Shown piece by piece: positions 26,819 through 35,786 of a stretch of DNA of 64,000 nt. Positions within the stretch are counted from its first letter, which is position 1; each line of letters opens with the position of its first letter. This DNA is from Bacteroidetes bacterium 2013_40CM_41_45. Lineage in GTDB: Bacteria; Bacteroidota; Bacteroidia; AKYH767-A; 2013-40CM-41-45. Below the pieces are notes generated by a model, which made no database searches, was not told the origin of the DNA, and worked only from the letters and a program-made list of their open reading frames with translations. The translations under genes and the position numbers were made by a program. Location: assembly GCA_002215675.1 (NCBI GenBank), contig NGFH01000001.1, forward strand, positions 1 to 64,000, in the 5' to 3' direction.

Positions 26819-28480
26819 ATGAGTCGCATATTTATAAATTGGTTTTTCACTGCATTGTTAATTCTCGCGGGGTCAACCTGTTTGGCGCAAACTAAAGATT
26901 TGGGAGAGCAGCAATATGTTGTGGTTAAGGATTATAAACCCGTGCTTGCAGAGTCTTTTAAAATTTCTGATGCTCCCGGCAAGGATACTTCAACATCAAC
27001 ACCTCCTTCACTTACCTATTCTATTTCATCACATCCTGCTCCCACCTCGCTTGAAGTATCGCCCATTAAGCCGGTTAAAATTAAAGACGAAAGTATTTCC
27101 AAACTATATCACTCGCTGGCAAAAATCGGGGTAGGTAATTATGGCACAACGTATGGTGAGGTATTCGTAAACAGCACCCGCTCCAAGACATCTTCCCTGG
27201 GATTTCATTACAAACATTTTTCTGCTTCTCCGGGATTGAAAGATGTGGGCTCGGCGGGATTCAGCGACAATAGCGCTTCGCTGTACGGAAAACTTTTTCT
27301 GGACCGTTCGGTTTTTTCTGCGGACTTAAATTATGACCGGAATGTGGTCCACTACTATGGCTTCAACACGAACGATACAATGTTCGACAAAGCAGACACA
27401 AAGCAACGTTTCGGCAATTTTAATATTGCGGTGGGGCTTAAAAGCAACAACATTGAAACAAAGGACCACCTGGACCATGACGTAAGCATTACATACAATA
27501 CGCTCAGCGATTTGTTTGATGCAACTGAAAATAATGTGCGCGTACAGGGAAGCGTTGGTAAAAATTATTCCGGAAGATATTTTATGGTGAAGAGCTTTTA
27601 TGATTATAACGGCTATTCACGCACCGGCTATGATAACTCACACGGATTATTCTCCATTGCACCCTCGGCTCTTTTGGTGAATGACGGTAAACTAAACCTG
27701 ACTGCAGGCCTACGCCTGGATATTGATAATACTTTTATCTCTGCTGTGCATTTTTATCCCGAAGGAAATGTAAGTTATACCATTGGCGGAAACATCATTA
27801 CATTTTTTGCTTCGCTCAGTGGTGGCGTTGAAAAGAATACGCTTCGTTCACTTACCCTTACCAATCCGTACATCGCAACAAATGACCTCGGCCTGCTGCT
27901 TCGTTATTCCAACAACCAAACCGATTTTCACGGAGGGGTGAAAGGAAATTTCAACAATAAAATATTTTTTGCTGCAGATGCGCGGTTCCTCGATACGGAA
28001 CGGCTTCCGTTGTTCGTCAACAGTTCATTTGCTGAAGGGATTCCGAAAATGAAAGTGATTTATGACGATGCAACGCAAACCCAGGTGCATGCAGAAGTTG
28101 CTTACCATTCAGCAGAAAAATTGCGGCTGTCTCTTTCAGTCCTGCATATTATTTATGACATGCTGCACGAAGAAAAACCATGGCATCTGCCTGCCACAAC
28201 TGTTACTGTAAGTGGCAATTATAATCTTGGAGGAAAAATATTTGTGACCACTGATATATTTTTCCGTGGCAACACTTTTGCGCCTGACCCTGAAATACCG
28301 GGCGGCATTATCAAACTGGATTCGTGGACAGATGTAAATTTTGGAGCTGAGTACCGCTATTCAAAAGTGCTTTCGGTTTTTGTCAAACTGAACAACCTCG
28401 GTTTTTCGCGTTATTATTTATGGAACAGCTATCCAACCGAGAGGTTAAATGTACTGGGCGGGTTGACGTATGCATTTTAA
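26819..28480 (+). CDS. Outer-membrane beta-barrel protein (TonB-receptor-like barrel)
   Basis: A 553-residue protein from ATG 26819. The signal peptide MSRIFINWFFTALLILAGSTCLAQ fits this start. An ATG at 26780 overlaps the TPR stop as ATGA and is in frame but would add 13 polar residues before the signal peptide. After a Pro/Ser/Thr linker (about 45-75) the protein is made of alternating aromatic strands (LGFHYKHFSASPG, LYGKLFLDRSVFSADLNYDR, VNFGAEYRYSKVLSVFVKLN) and ends in a Phe (GGLTYAF), as outer-membrane barrels do. No plug domain or TonB box was seen, so it is not a complete TonB-dependent receptor. It is coupled to the TPR gene. Cargo or function unknown. Confidence 0.85.
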   Translation: MSRIFINWFFTALLILAGSTCLAQTKDLGEQQYVVVKDYKPVLAESFKISDAPGKDTSTSTPPSLTYSISSHPAPTSLEVSPIKPVKIKDESISKLYHSLAKIGVGNYGTTYGEVFVNSTRSKTSSLGFHYKHFSASPGLKDVGSAGFSDNSASLYGKLFLDRSVFSADLNYDRNVVHYYGFNTNDTMFDKADTKQRFGNFNIAVGLKSNNIETKDHLDHDVSITYNTLSDLFDATENNVRVQGSVGKNYSGRYFMVKSFYDYNGYSRTGYDNSHGLFSIAPSALLVNDGKLNLTAGLRLDIDNTFISAVHFYPEGNVSYTIGGNIITFFASLSGGVEKNTLRSLTLTNPYIATNDLGLLLRYSNNQTDFHGGVKGNFNNKIFFAADARFLDTERLPLFVNSSFAEGIPKMKVIYDDATQTQVHAEVAYHSAEKLRLSLSVLHIIYDMLHEEKPWHLPATTVTVSGNYNLGGKIFVTTDIFFRGNTFAPDPEIPGGIIKLDSWTDVNFGAEYRYSKVLSVFVKLNNLGFSRYYLWNSYPTERLNVLGGLTYAF

Positions 28481-28506
28481 ATTTTGGCTGAACCCGCCTC
28501 TAAATA

Positions 28507-28538
28507 AAAAACCTCCCCGAAAATTCAGGGAGGTTTTT
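28507..28538. terminator. Bidirectional rho-independent terminator
   Basis: AAAAACCTCCC (28507-28517) pairs with GGGAGGTTTTT (28528-28538) across 10 bases between two convergent genes. It has T-runs on both strands and so can end both transcripts. Confidence 0.92.
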
Positions 28539-28556
28539 CTACGTATCTATAAAATA

Positions 28557-30461
28557 TTATTTTGACACTACAAAACGCTGGGTAACAACCCGGCTTTCTG
28601 TTTTAATGCTGATGAAATAAATTCCGGCATCAAGCCCGCGAATATTGAAGCGTGCCCGCCCGCTGAAATTATTTCCTGTTTCCTTAACGGTTTTGCCAAG
28701 AACATCGGTGATAGTCACAGTAGCATTTGCATTGTCAACGCCATTGACATAAACCGTGATTTCATCTGATGCCGGATTAGGGAATACTCTTATGCTATTA
28801 TCTTTTGCCGGTGATTCGGGAACGCCTACAAACAACGCATCATCAAACTGTATGTTGTTAAAATAGTAGAACGTTGCAGGGTCTTCTCCCGAGCCGGACA
28901 CATTCGGGCGCGCAACAACAACAGGCACAAGTGAGGCATTATTAGAATTGTTTCTTAATGATGCTACAGAAACGGAAGGATAATAAGATGGGAAACCACT
29001 GAGGTGCGGGTCCCACACAAGGTCACCAAGGGTGAAATCTGTAGTCGGAGACCACATTCCGTTAGTTACATCGAGCCCCTTTCCCCAAAGTTCAGGTTGT
29101 GAATTATCACCACCGGTAACTATGGGATCAGAGTCCGACCATATAAAAAATACTTTGTCGCCGGAGGGCGACCTGGATAGTTGAGGACGATTATCTGTGG
29201 TGTAGCTGCCGGTAGCTGCAGCAGCAACATTTCCGCGGAACGTCTGAACGCTGTCTGCAATGGTGGCAGTCCAGGTTGATGATGAATTGTTATATGAGAA
29301 ATCAAACAAGTTTAATGTTAAACCACTTTCGAGGGAATGACCCACTCCTGAACCAATAACAGTGGCGTAGTGGGGGTTTCCATACATATCAACAACTATA
29401 TCAGCGTCAAAAGCAGTTGAAGGAATGCCTGAGCCACCCGGATCCATAGTAGCCATTACAGAAGGGAATGATGTAAGGTCAAGGTGAATAGGCCCCGTCC
29501 AGTTTGCACCGCCATTGGTGGTGCGATAAAAGATAGGTTCATAAACCTGGTTTGCATTTGGGATTACATCAGCCGAAGTTGCAACCCATCCATTCATTCC
29601 CGAAGGGTCAAAACCAATTACAGGGGTAATATTAAATGTGGCTGCTCCGTCAAAAGTCAGTGGTAAATTTAAATGCTGCGTAATAGACCACTCTACATCT
29701 CTAGTGAGTGGATTCCAAATGCCTTTATAAAGTATAAGAATAGAATCAGCAGCTCCAAGGTCATCAAAATCTACGGCCCAAAATTCTCCCGGAAGTCCGT
29801 TACAAAGTGATGCGGTAATTCCGACATTGGCATTGTTTTGCACGACATTGGTTTCTGTCCAGGTCGAAGTATCACCATTCGATTTAAATACACCTGTAGC
29901 ACTGCCGTCCCAGGTATCAGCTGTAGTGGAGCCATTGTGCCATGTCCCGAAGTACACTCCCCATAAGCTGTCTTGTATTGTGTTTGCGGGAGGATTATAG
30001 AAAGCAACCATGGGATAACGGGAGTTGATTCCGCCAACTAACTCGTCTGCTAATGGATTCAAAGGACCATTGTCATTGCTAAATGAAGCACCTTTGTCTT
30101 TGGAAATATCGTACCGGTACTGCGACTTGGTAAGTCCGAAAACAGCCGGGTCTTGGCGATGAATGAAAACCACTGTGCTCAAAGCATCATTGGCAGCCAC
30201 CACATTACATTCGCCACTTAAAACAGTTAAAATATTTGCAGACGAACCCAGGTTTACATAAGAAATGGAATTGAGTGCTTTACTTCCCTGCTGATAACTC
30301 ATCTGCGATTTAGCGGGCTGCTGGGCGGCAATAAAACTTTTTGCCTTGTAAGGTGCATCAATCATAAAACTCTTGTCAGGAGCTTTTAACGGCTTGGTGC
30401 TTTGTGAAAAGCTATAGCCGGCACAGGTAAGAGCAAGAATTGACAAAGTAATTTTTTTCAT
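28557..30461 (-). CDS. T9SS-sorted secreted protein
   Basis: A 634-residue protein. Signal peptide MKKITLSILALTCAGYSFSQ. The body (about 60-545) looks like a propeller with BNR/Asp-box-like stretches (DISKDKGASFSNDNG, RTTNGGANWTG) and many aromatic residues. The last about 80 residues, starting VFPNPASDEITVYVNG and ending VVTQRFVVSK, are a type A T9SS sorting domain. It should be exported across the outer membrane and either anchored or released. It has its own promoter (30528-30557) and terminator (28507-28538). Ligand or enzymatic activity unknown. Confidence 0.93.
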   Translation of the reverse strand: MKKITLSILALTCAGYSFSQSTKPLKAPDKSFMIDAPYKAKSFIAAQQPAKSQMSYQQGSKALNSISYVNLGSSANILTVLSGECNVVAANDALSTVVFIHRQDPAVFGLTKSQYRYDISKDKGASFSNDNGPLNPLADELVGGINSRYPMVAFYNPPANTIQDSLWGVYFGTWHNGSTTADTWDGSATGVFKSNGDTSTWTETNVVQNNANVGITASLCNGLPGEFWAVDFDDLGAADSILILYKGIWNPLTRDVEWSITQHLNLPLTFDGAATFNITPVIGFDPSGMNGWVATSADVIPNANQVYEPIFYRTTNGGANWTGPIHLDLTSFPSVMATMDPGGSGIPSTAFDADIVVDMYGNPHYATVIGSGVGHSLESGLTLNLFDFSYNNSSSTWTATIADSVQTFRGNVAAAATGSYTTDNRPQLSRSPSGDKVFFIWSDSDPIVTGGDNSQPELWGKGLDVTNGMWSPTTDFTLGDLVWDPHLSGFPSYYPSVSVASLRNNSNNASLVPVVVARPNVSGSGEDPATFYYFNNIQFDDALFVGVPESPAKDNSIRVFPNPASDEITVYVNGVDNANATVTITDVLGKTVKETGNNFSGRARFNIRGLDAGIYFISIKTESRVVTQRFVVSK

Positions 30462-30527
30462 GATAAGTGATTTTTAAGTTAGACGATTCATTGACTATGA
30501 TGATGTAAAATTTTTATTAAGGGGAAA

Positions 30528-30557
30528 CAAAAGTAGAAAGAAATAATTAATGGCAAA
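30528..30557 (-). promoter_or_regulatory. Promoter of the 28557-30461 gene
   Basis: On the minus strand TTTG (30557-30554) is followed after 18 bases by TACTTTTG (30535-30528): exact matches to the Bacteroidota -33 and -7 elements. A leader of about 60 bases would follow. Confidence 0.75.
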
Positions 30558-30585
30558 AAAGAAGAGGGGAAACAGGGTTCTGATG

Positions 30586-32010
30586 CTATTTTACTCTGCT
30601 CAATTTCACCATGTTAGCCGTTCCGCGCTCCGAAAGAGGGATGCTTGCAATATTGACAAGAATGTCGTTTTCCTGGAGAATTTTCTTCTCTTTTAAAATC
30701 TTCTGTATGTCAGAAATGGTTTCGTCTGTGCTTACATAACGGTCGTAATAGAATCCCCGCACACCCCAGACTAAACTCAAAACAGTAAGCAGCGGGAGGT
30801 TATCTGTAAAGATAATTACGCTTGCTGATGGCCGTTGCGAGGTCACCCGAAAAGCCGTATAACCGGAGCGTGTCATACCTGCAATTACTTTCGCTCCCAC
30901 CTGAGATGCCATCGCACATGCACTGAAGCAAACCGAATCTGAAATGAAGGTCGGAGAGTCTGCAGCTGGCTGGTGCAGTCGGTTATACTTGTAATTCTTT
31001 TTCTCAACGGTGGCAATGATGTTTTGCATGTACTCCACTGCTTTCACCGGGAACTTGCCAATCGAAGTTTCTCCGCTCAGCATCACTGCATCCGCACCGT
31101 CAATCACCGAATTTGCAACATCGTTTACTTCAGCGCGCGTAGGACTGTAGTTTGTAATCATACTCTCCATCATCTGCGTTGCAATAATGACAGGGCGCGA
31201 TGCCTGCAAACATTTCTTCACCAGCATTTTCTGAATCAGCGGAACTTCTTCCATCGGCATCTCCACTCCCAAATCCCCGCGGGCTACCATTACTGCATCG
31301 GATTCCCTGATAATATTATCAATATCATTCAGCGCTTCTGGCTTTTCTATTTTGGCAATGACTTTTGTGAAGTTCCCTTTCTTGGAAATGATCTCTTTAA
31401 GTATGTGAATGTCCTGAGCAGTTCTTACAAATGATAATCCAATCCAATCAACATTTTGTTCCAGGGCAAATGATAAATCTTCGTGGTCTTTTTCCGTGAG
31501 TGATGGCAATGAAATTTTTGTATGTGGCAGGTTCACGCCTTTTCGCGGCAAAAGAGTTCCTCCGTTCACCACTACTGCCTTCACGGTATTCTCCATGTTG
31601 GTTTCAATAGCGGTAAGCTGAATTTTGCCGTCATCAATAAGGATATTTTCTCCAGCCTGCACATCGTGCGGAAATCGGTCGTAGTTAATGTGGATTTTTT
31701 CTTTTGTACCGGGAGTGTCATCGGTGGTAAGAATGATGCTCTCCCCTATCTCCAGTTCAATTGAGCCGCCTACAATATCGCCCACGCGAATTTTCGGTCC
31801 CTGTAAATCAACAAGCACAGCTGCATTGTGATTATGCTTCGCATTCAGCTTTCTGATGTCAGAAATTACCTGGCTGAATTCTCCATAGGTTCCATGTGAT
31901 GAGTTAAGGCGAAACACATCCACACCGGCAATCAATAGCTCCTCTAGTATTTTTTCAGATGAAGATGCGGGGCCTATGGTGGCTATAACTTTGGTACGAT
32001 TGAACAGCAT
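30586..32010 (-). CDS. pyk: Pyruvate kinase
   Basis: The last glycolytic step, converting phosphoenolpyruvate and ADP to pyruvate and ATP. Signatures: TKVIATIGPASSS at the N-terminus, FRLNSSHGTYGEF, the active-site segment KVIAKIEKPEAL (catalytic Lys), MVARGDLGVEMP and GADAVMLSGETSIGKFPV. Length 474 is normal for the family. The C-terminal allosteric domain is present. It lies 78 bp downstream of the IPExxxVDY gene on the same strand, the usual Bacteroidota arrangement with rnc and fabF upstream. Confidence 0.97.
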   Translation of the reverse strand: MLFNRTKVIATIGPASSSEKILEELLIAGVDVFRLNSSHGTYGEFSQVISDIRKLNAKHNHNAAVLVDLQGPKIRVGDIVGGSIELEIGESIILTTDDTPGTKEKIHINYDRFPHDVQAGENILIDDGKIQLTAIETNMENTVKAVVVNGGTLLPRKGVNLPHTKISLPSLTEKDHEDLSFALEQNVDWIGLSFVRTAQDIHILKEIISKKGNFTKVIAKIEKPEALNDIDNIIRESDAVMVARGDLGVEMPMEEVPLIQKMLVKKCLQASRPVIIATQMMESMITNYSPTRAEVNDVANSVIDGADAVMLSGETSIGKFPVKAVEYMQNIIATVEKKNYKYNRLHQPAADSPTFISDSVCFSACAMASQVGAKVIAGMTRSGYTAFRVTSQRPSASVIIFTDNLPLLTVLSLVWGVRGFYYDRYVSTDETISDIQKILKEKKILQENDILVNIASIPLSERGTANMVKLSRVK

Positions 32011-32088
32011 ATATAAGTTGACTAAGTTAATTAAGTCAAATGGTTAATTTAGGTTTCAAAAATTATTTTTTGATTAATAATTCACTCA

Positions 32089-32511
32089 TCAAAAAATAAA
32101 CCGCTCTCCCGTCTTGATTTTTTCCGGTTCCAGATGATATGCTCCCAGCACAACGGGAATAGTGCGCAGCTGTTTTTCAAGCTGTAACATCTCGTGCATC
32201 GGTACAGGTTCCCGCACCATAAAAAAGTAATCGATATTTTTGTATTCGGCAATAAACAATCCGTTTGATGTTTTATTTGTAAGAATAAAATATTCATTCC
32301 CGAAACCATCCTTGTATTCGAAACGCGATGTTTTGATTTTGTCTTTTCCTTTGTTGAGTGTCAGTTCCAAATCTCCGGTGCGTTCAAGCGAAAGATTCAA
32401 TGCATGGTTCAGTTCAAAGCATAAACGGTAATCGTGGTGCTGACAAATAATACCAAACAGCATAAAATCATAAGCCGCCTTTGTGTCTGTCTTTAAAACA
32501 TGCTTAGCCAT
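32089..32511 (-). CDS. IPExxxVDY family protein
   Basis: A 140-residue cytoplasmic protein of the Bacteroidota-specific IPExxxVDY family, function unknown. The name-giving motif is present in varied form as IAEYKNIDY (about residues 87-95; Pro to Ala, Val to Ile). The C-terminal stretch LRTIPVVLGAYHLEPEKIK also fits the family. It sits between rnc and pyk, where family members are usually found, which makes the assignment firm despite the changed motif. Confidence 0.88.
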   Translation of the reverse strand: MAKHVLKTDTKAAYDFMLFGIICQHHDYRLCFELNHALNLSLERTGDLELTLNKGKDKIKTSRFEYKDGFGNEYFILTNKTSNGLFIAEYKNIDYFFMVREPVPMHEMLQLEKQLRTIPVVLGAYHLEPEKIKTGERFIF

Positions 32512-32526
32512 AGTACGAATAACGGG

Positions 32527-32565
32527 TGCGAATAACGAATGGTTGCGAATTTACGAATTACGAAT
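32527..32565. repeat. Degenerate CGAAT short-period repeats
   Basis: CGAAT recurs at 32529, 32536, 32546, 32554 and 32561 with spacings of 7, 10, 8 and 7 bases, just upstream of the IPExxxVDY start. It looks like a worn heptanucleotide array. Confidence 0.45.
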
Positions 32566-32591
32566 CCAGTGCTAATTGGAGCGCATTCGTA

Positions 32592-32635
32592 AACCTGCCT
32601 GCCATTGCGCTGGCCAAAGAATTGGCAGGCAGGTT
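32592..32635. repeat. Palindromic element, 13-bp stem (family A, CCTGCCTGCC)
   Basis: AACCTGCCTGCCA (32592-32604) pairs perfectly with TGGCAGGCAGGTT (32623-32635) across an 18-base loop, 24 bp past the rnc stop. Related copies: 35320-35360 (intergenic) and 57806-57834 (inside lipB). No T-run follows on either strand. Confidence 0.85.
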
Positions 32636-32658
32636 CGAAAAGATTAGTTATTCGTACT

Positions 32659-33420
32659 CTATATGCCAAGGGCTTTGCACGCCATCTCCGAAGCAGTTTC
32701 CTCCGCACGCTTTTTGGAGAAGTCCTCGCCTTTGCCCGACTCGTTGCCGCCTACGAAAACAATTACACGGAAAAGTTTTTTGCCCCCGCTTTCAAATTCT
32801 TCAAAGAGCTCGAACAAAACTTTTTTCTTTTCGCGCTGGGACCAATTAATAAGACGGCTCTTGAAGCTCAGCTCTGTTCTTTGCAGTTCATCCAGGTCAA
32901 CATGGTGGCGGATGATGCGGTCGAGAATAAATTCTTTTGCCCTGTTATAGCCATAATCTATATACACTGCCCCGATAAGAGCTTCAAAGGCATCACCATA
33001 TGTTGAACGATGGAGCTGCTGCGCATTTCCCTGCGTGTTGATGAAAAAATCCATGCCTGTTTTTTTTGCAAGCCGTCCCAGGTGCTCGCGGTTTACCAGC
33101 TTGGAGCGCATCTCGGTTAAAAATCCTTCTTCCTGAAAAGGAAATTTTTTGAAAAGCATCTCAGCAATCACTGCACCCAGTATGGCATCACCCAGGTATT
33201 CCAACCGCTCATTGCTCGACTTCGTTCCATTGGCAGCGCCCGACACAAAAGTGTGGGGGGTGAAGGCAAGCTTGTAGAGCGAAACATTAAGCGGAACAAA
33301 ACCCAAAAGATTTTTCAGCGAGCGGACAAACTTGCGCTCACGTGATAAATACAGATTGTACGCGGCTCTAAATAAGTTCAACAGTGAAAAAAACTTTCCG
33401 AATTCTATGTAGAAAGTCAT
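32659..33420 (-). CDS. rnc: Ribonuclease III
   Basis: Double-strand RNA endonuclease for rRNA and mRNA processing. The signature NERLEYLGDAILGAVIAEML carries the catalytic Glu and Asp; the second acidic pair lies in YGDAFEALIGAVYID. The C-terminal double-strand-binding domain runs from about residue 180. Length 253 includes an N-terminal extension of about 30 residues before the RNase domain. The start ATG at 33420 is the last of four ATGs in a heptanucleotide array (33416-33445). In the acpP-fabF-rnc cluster. Confidence 0.95.
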   Translation of the reverse strand: MTFYIEFGKFFSLLNLFRAAYNLYLSRERKFVRSLKNLLGFVPLNVSLYKLAFTPHTFVSGAANGTKSSNERLEYLGDAILGAVIAEMLFKKFPFQEEGFLTEMRSKLVNREHLGRLAKKTGMDFFINTQGNAQQLHRSTYGDAFEALIGAVYIDYGYNRAKEFILDRIIRHHVDLDELQRTELSFKSRLINWSQREKKKVLFELFEEFESGGKKLFRVIVFVGGNESGKGEDFSKKRAEETASEMACKALGI

Positions 33421-33491
33421 TGGTCATTGGTCATTGGTCATTGGTTTTTTGGAACCTTAATTTTAATGACTAATGGCTAATGGCTAATGAC
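33416..33491. repeat. Pair of heptanucleotide arrays around the rnc start
   Basis: Left array 33416-33445: GTCAT, three exact TGGTCAT units, TGGT. Right array 33464-33491: TAATGAC, TAATGGC, TAATGGC, TAATGAC. The right array is roughly the reverse complement of the left, with 18 bp between, giving a potential imperfect hairpin. The left array overlaps the rnc start codon. Confidence 0.85.
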
Positions 33492-33505
33492 TATTTATCT
33501 TCTAT

Positions 33506-34756
33506 TCATTCATACTTCTTAAAAATCACACTTGCATTATGCCCTCCAAACCCAAAGGTATTGCTTAATGCAGCACGCACGGTTCTCTTCTGCGCTTTAT
33601 TGAATGTAAAGTTAAGCCGTGAGTCAAACTGGGGGTCATCGGTAAAGTGATTTATCGTTGGGGGAATAATTCCTTCTCTAATCGCCATGATAGATGCGAT
33701 GGATTCTATAGCTCCTGCTGCTCCCAGCAAATGTCCCGTCATGGATTTGGTCGAGCTTATGTTCAGCTTGAAAGCGCTGTCGCCAAACACGCTGATGATT
33801 GCTTTTGTTTCGCTGATGTCGCCCAGCGGTGTGGATGTGCCGTGAACGTTGATGTAGTCAATATCTTCCGGTTTCATTTGTGCATCTTCCAATGCCATAC
33901 GCATTACGTTAAGTGCGCCAAGCCCTTCGGGATGCGGAGCAGTAATATGATATGCATCTGCCGATAGGCCGCCCCCCACTATTTCAGCATAAATTTTTGC
34001 ACCTCTTTTCTTGGCGTGTTCCAGGTCTTCAAGGATGATACAGCCCGCACCTTCACCCAACACAAAACCATCCCTGTCCAAATCAAACGGACGTGAAGCC
34101 GTTTCAGGTGAATCATTTCTTTCACTCAAGGCATGCATGGCGTTGAATCCTCCTATACCTGCCTCGGTGATAGCCGCTTCCGAACCGCCCGAAACAAAAA
34201 TATCTGCCTTGCCCAGTCGGATATAATTGAATGAATCAATCAGTGCATGAGTTGACGAGGCGCAGGCAGAAACAGTGGAAAAATTCGGTCCGCGAAAACC
34301 GTAGCGTATGGAGATATGACCCGGGGCAATGTCCGCTATCATCTTGGGAATAAAGAATGGATTGAAGCGTGGCGTGCCGTCACCTTTGGCAAAGTTGCTC
34401 ACCTCTTCCTGGAACGTCCTAAGCCCACCAATACCCGCACCCCATATTACTCCCGTCCTGTCAGGATTCACTTTAGCAGGCTCAATGCCGGCATCTTTCA
34501 GCGCTTCATCGGTGCTGCCAATGGCAAAATGGACAAACGGGTCCATCTTGCGGGCTTCTTTGCGGTCTAATAAAGTTCCGGGGTCAAAGTTCTTTACCTC
34601 GCAGGCAAAGCGCGTCTTGAATTTTGAGGCATCAAAACGCTGTATGGGTGCGGCTCCGCTTTTTCCGCCAATAAGTCCTTCCCAATACTCTTTCAGGGAA
34701 TTACCCAGCGGGGTAATGGCGCCAAGGCCGGTTACTACAACCCTTCGCAGTTCCAT
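33506..34756 (-). CDS. fabF: 3-oxoacyl-[acyl-carrier-protein] synthase II
   Basis: Elongates acyl-ACP with malonyl-ACP in fatty acid synthesis. Catalytic Cys165 lies in STVSACASSTH; the two His lie in NVHGTSTPLGD (about 305) and KSMTGHLLGAAG (about 341), and FGFGGHNAS is near the end. Length 416 is normal. The gene follows acpP after 18 bp and precedes rnc, the conserved order in Bacteroidota. Cytoplasmic homodimer by family. Confidence 0.97.
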   Translation of the reverse strand: MELRRVVVTGLGAITPLGNSLKEYWEGLIGGKSGAAPIQRFDASKFKTRFACEVKNFDPGTLLDRKEARKMDPFVHFAIGSTDEALKDAGIEPAKVNPDRTGVIWGAGIGGLRTFQEEVSNFAKGDGTPRFNPFFIPKMIADIAPGHISIRYGFRGPNFSTVSACASSTHALIDSFNYIRLGKADIFVSGGSEAAITEAGIGGFNAMHALSERNDSPETASRPFDLDRDGFVLGEGAGCIILEDLEHAKKRGAKIYAEIVGGGLSADAYHITAPHPEGLGALNVMRMALEDAQMKPEDIDYINVHGTSTPLGDISETKAIISVFGDSAFKLNISSTKSMTGHLLGAAGAIESIASIMAIREGIIPPTINHFTDDPQFDSRLNFTFNKAQKRTVRAALSNTFGFGGHNASVIFKKYE

Positions 34757-34774
34757 GATATTGAACCGGAAGTG

Positions 34775-35014
34775 TTATTTACCGGCCGATTTTTCGATAT
34801 ATTCTATGGCTTGACCAACGGTAGAGATTTTCTCTGCCTGGTCGTCAGGTATGGCTATATTGAATTCCTTTTCAAACTCCATAATGAGTTCAACAGTGTC
34901 GAGCGAGTCGGCACCAAGGTCGTTGGTAAAGCTGGCTTCATTGGTAACTTCCTTTGCCTCAACGCCAAGCTTGTCAACAATAATGGATTTAACTTTTTCT
35001 GCAATATCAGACAT
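34775..35014 (-). CDS. acpP: Acyl carrier protein
   Basis: A 79-residue acidic four-helix carrier. The phosphopantetheine attachment Ser37 lies in [16 protein letters not shown]. First gene of the acpP-fabF-rnc cluster, with a good promoter at 35040-35072 just upstream. Confidence 0.98.
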   Translation of the reverse strand: MSDIAEKVKSIIVDKLGVEAKEVTNEASFTNDLGADSLDTVELIMEFEKEFNIAIPDDQAEKISTVGQAIEYIEKSAGK

Positions 35015-35039
35015 GGTAAAAGTGGTTTAAAAGTTTGTG

Positions 35040-35072
35040 CAAAGTAAACAATTTGTAATTGATAAAAACAAA
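35040..35072 (-). promoter_or_regulatory. Promoter of acpP-fabF-rnc
   Basis: On the minus strand TTTG (35072-35069), 21 bases, then TTACTTTG (35047-35040), which differs from TAnnTTTG by one base. The acpP start codon lies 25 bases downstream. Confidence 0.6.
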
Positions 35073-35400
35073 TGAAAATATTTTGTTAAAAGTTTAGGAA
35101 ACAGCCTGTTGGATGTCTTACAATCCACCTGCCCGCTTTCCGGTCGCTGAAGCTCCCTACAATCGGGTTTAGCCGTCAGCGGTGGGAAGGCGCACAACCG
35201 TTTACATTATCATACCTCCAACGACTTTAGGGACTTTTACGACACTTAATTATTTATGTCCTTAATGTCCCACGTGTCCTTGAAAAACTTGCATGGCAAA
35301 AATAATAGCACACTGATGACCTGCCTGCCGATGCTAAAGCCCCGTGCTGTGGCAGGCAGGCACGGAAAACAGGGATTGACGCGGATTTTTTCTGCTATTT
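35073..35400. other. Gene-free spacer
   Basis: No convincing coding region. The open frame at 35256-35447 reads through a palindromic repeat and is not gene-like. The only structured content I see is the family A palindrome at 35320-35360. Confidence 0.6.
35320..35360. repeat. Palindromic element (family A, CCTGCCTGCC)
   Basis: CCTGCCTGCC (35320-35329) pairs perfectly with GGCAGGCAGG (35351-35360) across 21 bases. The arms equal the core of the element at 32592-32635. Confidence 0.85.
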
Positions 35401-35703
35401 TCATCCTCCTGCAACTCTATCACTTGGATTGGGTTTTTTTGATTTAATAATTATTTGAACAGTAAATATAATTAATGAAAATCCAATCATTAAGTGCGGA
35501 ATAAACGTTGGATAACTGCCCTGAAAAAATATTTGATAAAGAATTATTTCTGATAAGGTAATCAAAGTAAAAATAATAAAAGTAAATACCCAACTTAAAA
35601 TAGATTTTCTTTTCAAGGAGATGAAAATTGTTCGCAAGATTATGAAAAGCCCAATTATACTAGGGAGTAAAAACCACAAATAAAACTCTGGGCTTGAAAG
35701 CAT
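35401..35703 (-). CDS. Small membrane protein, unknown
   Basis: A 100-residue protein with three hydrophobic segments (about 7-27, 38-60 and 68-88) and a basic C-terminus (KSKKPNPSDRVAGG). It is AT-rich compared with the neighbouring operon. No family is recognised. The last residues are encoded next to repeat-rich spacer, so the true end could have been altered by sequence insertion. It may be a real accessory gene; no ribosome-binding site or promoter is clear. Confidence 0.55.
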   Translation of the reverse strand: MLSSPEFYLWFLLPSIIGLFIILRTIFISLKRKSILSWVFTFIIFTLITLSEIILYQIFFQGSYPTFIPHLMIGFSLIIFTVQIIIKSKKPNPSDRVAGG

Positions 35704-35748
35704 TTTTACTTCTGTGTTTTCAGTACAAATATATCAAACAGCACTGTC

Positions 35749-35768
35749 ATGCTGACAAAGGTCAGCAT
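35749..35768. repeat. Hairpin with ATGCTGAC/GTCAGCAT arms
   Basis: ATGCTGAC (35749-35756), loop AAAG, GTCAGCAT (35761-35768). The same arms occur at 7461-7483 with a different loop. Confidence 0.75.
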
Positions 35769-35786
35769 CCCCTTGTTAGCGCTATT

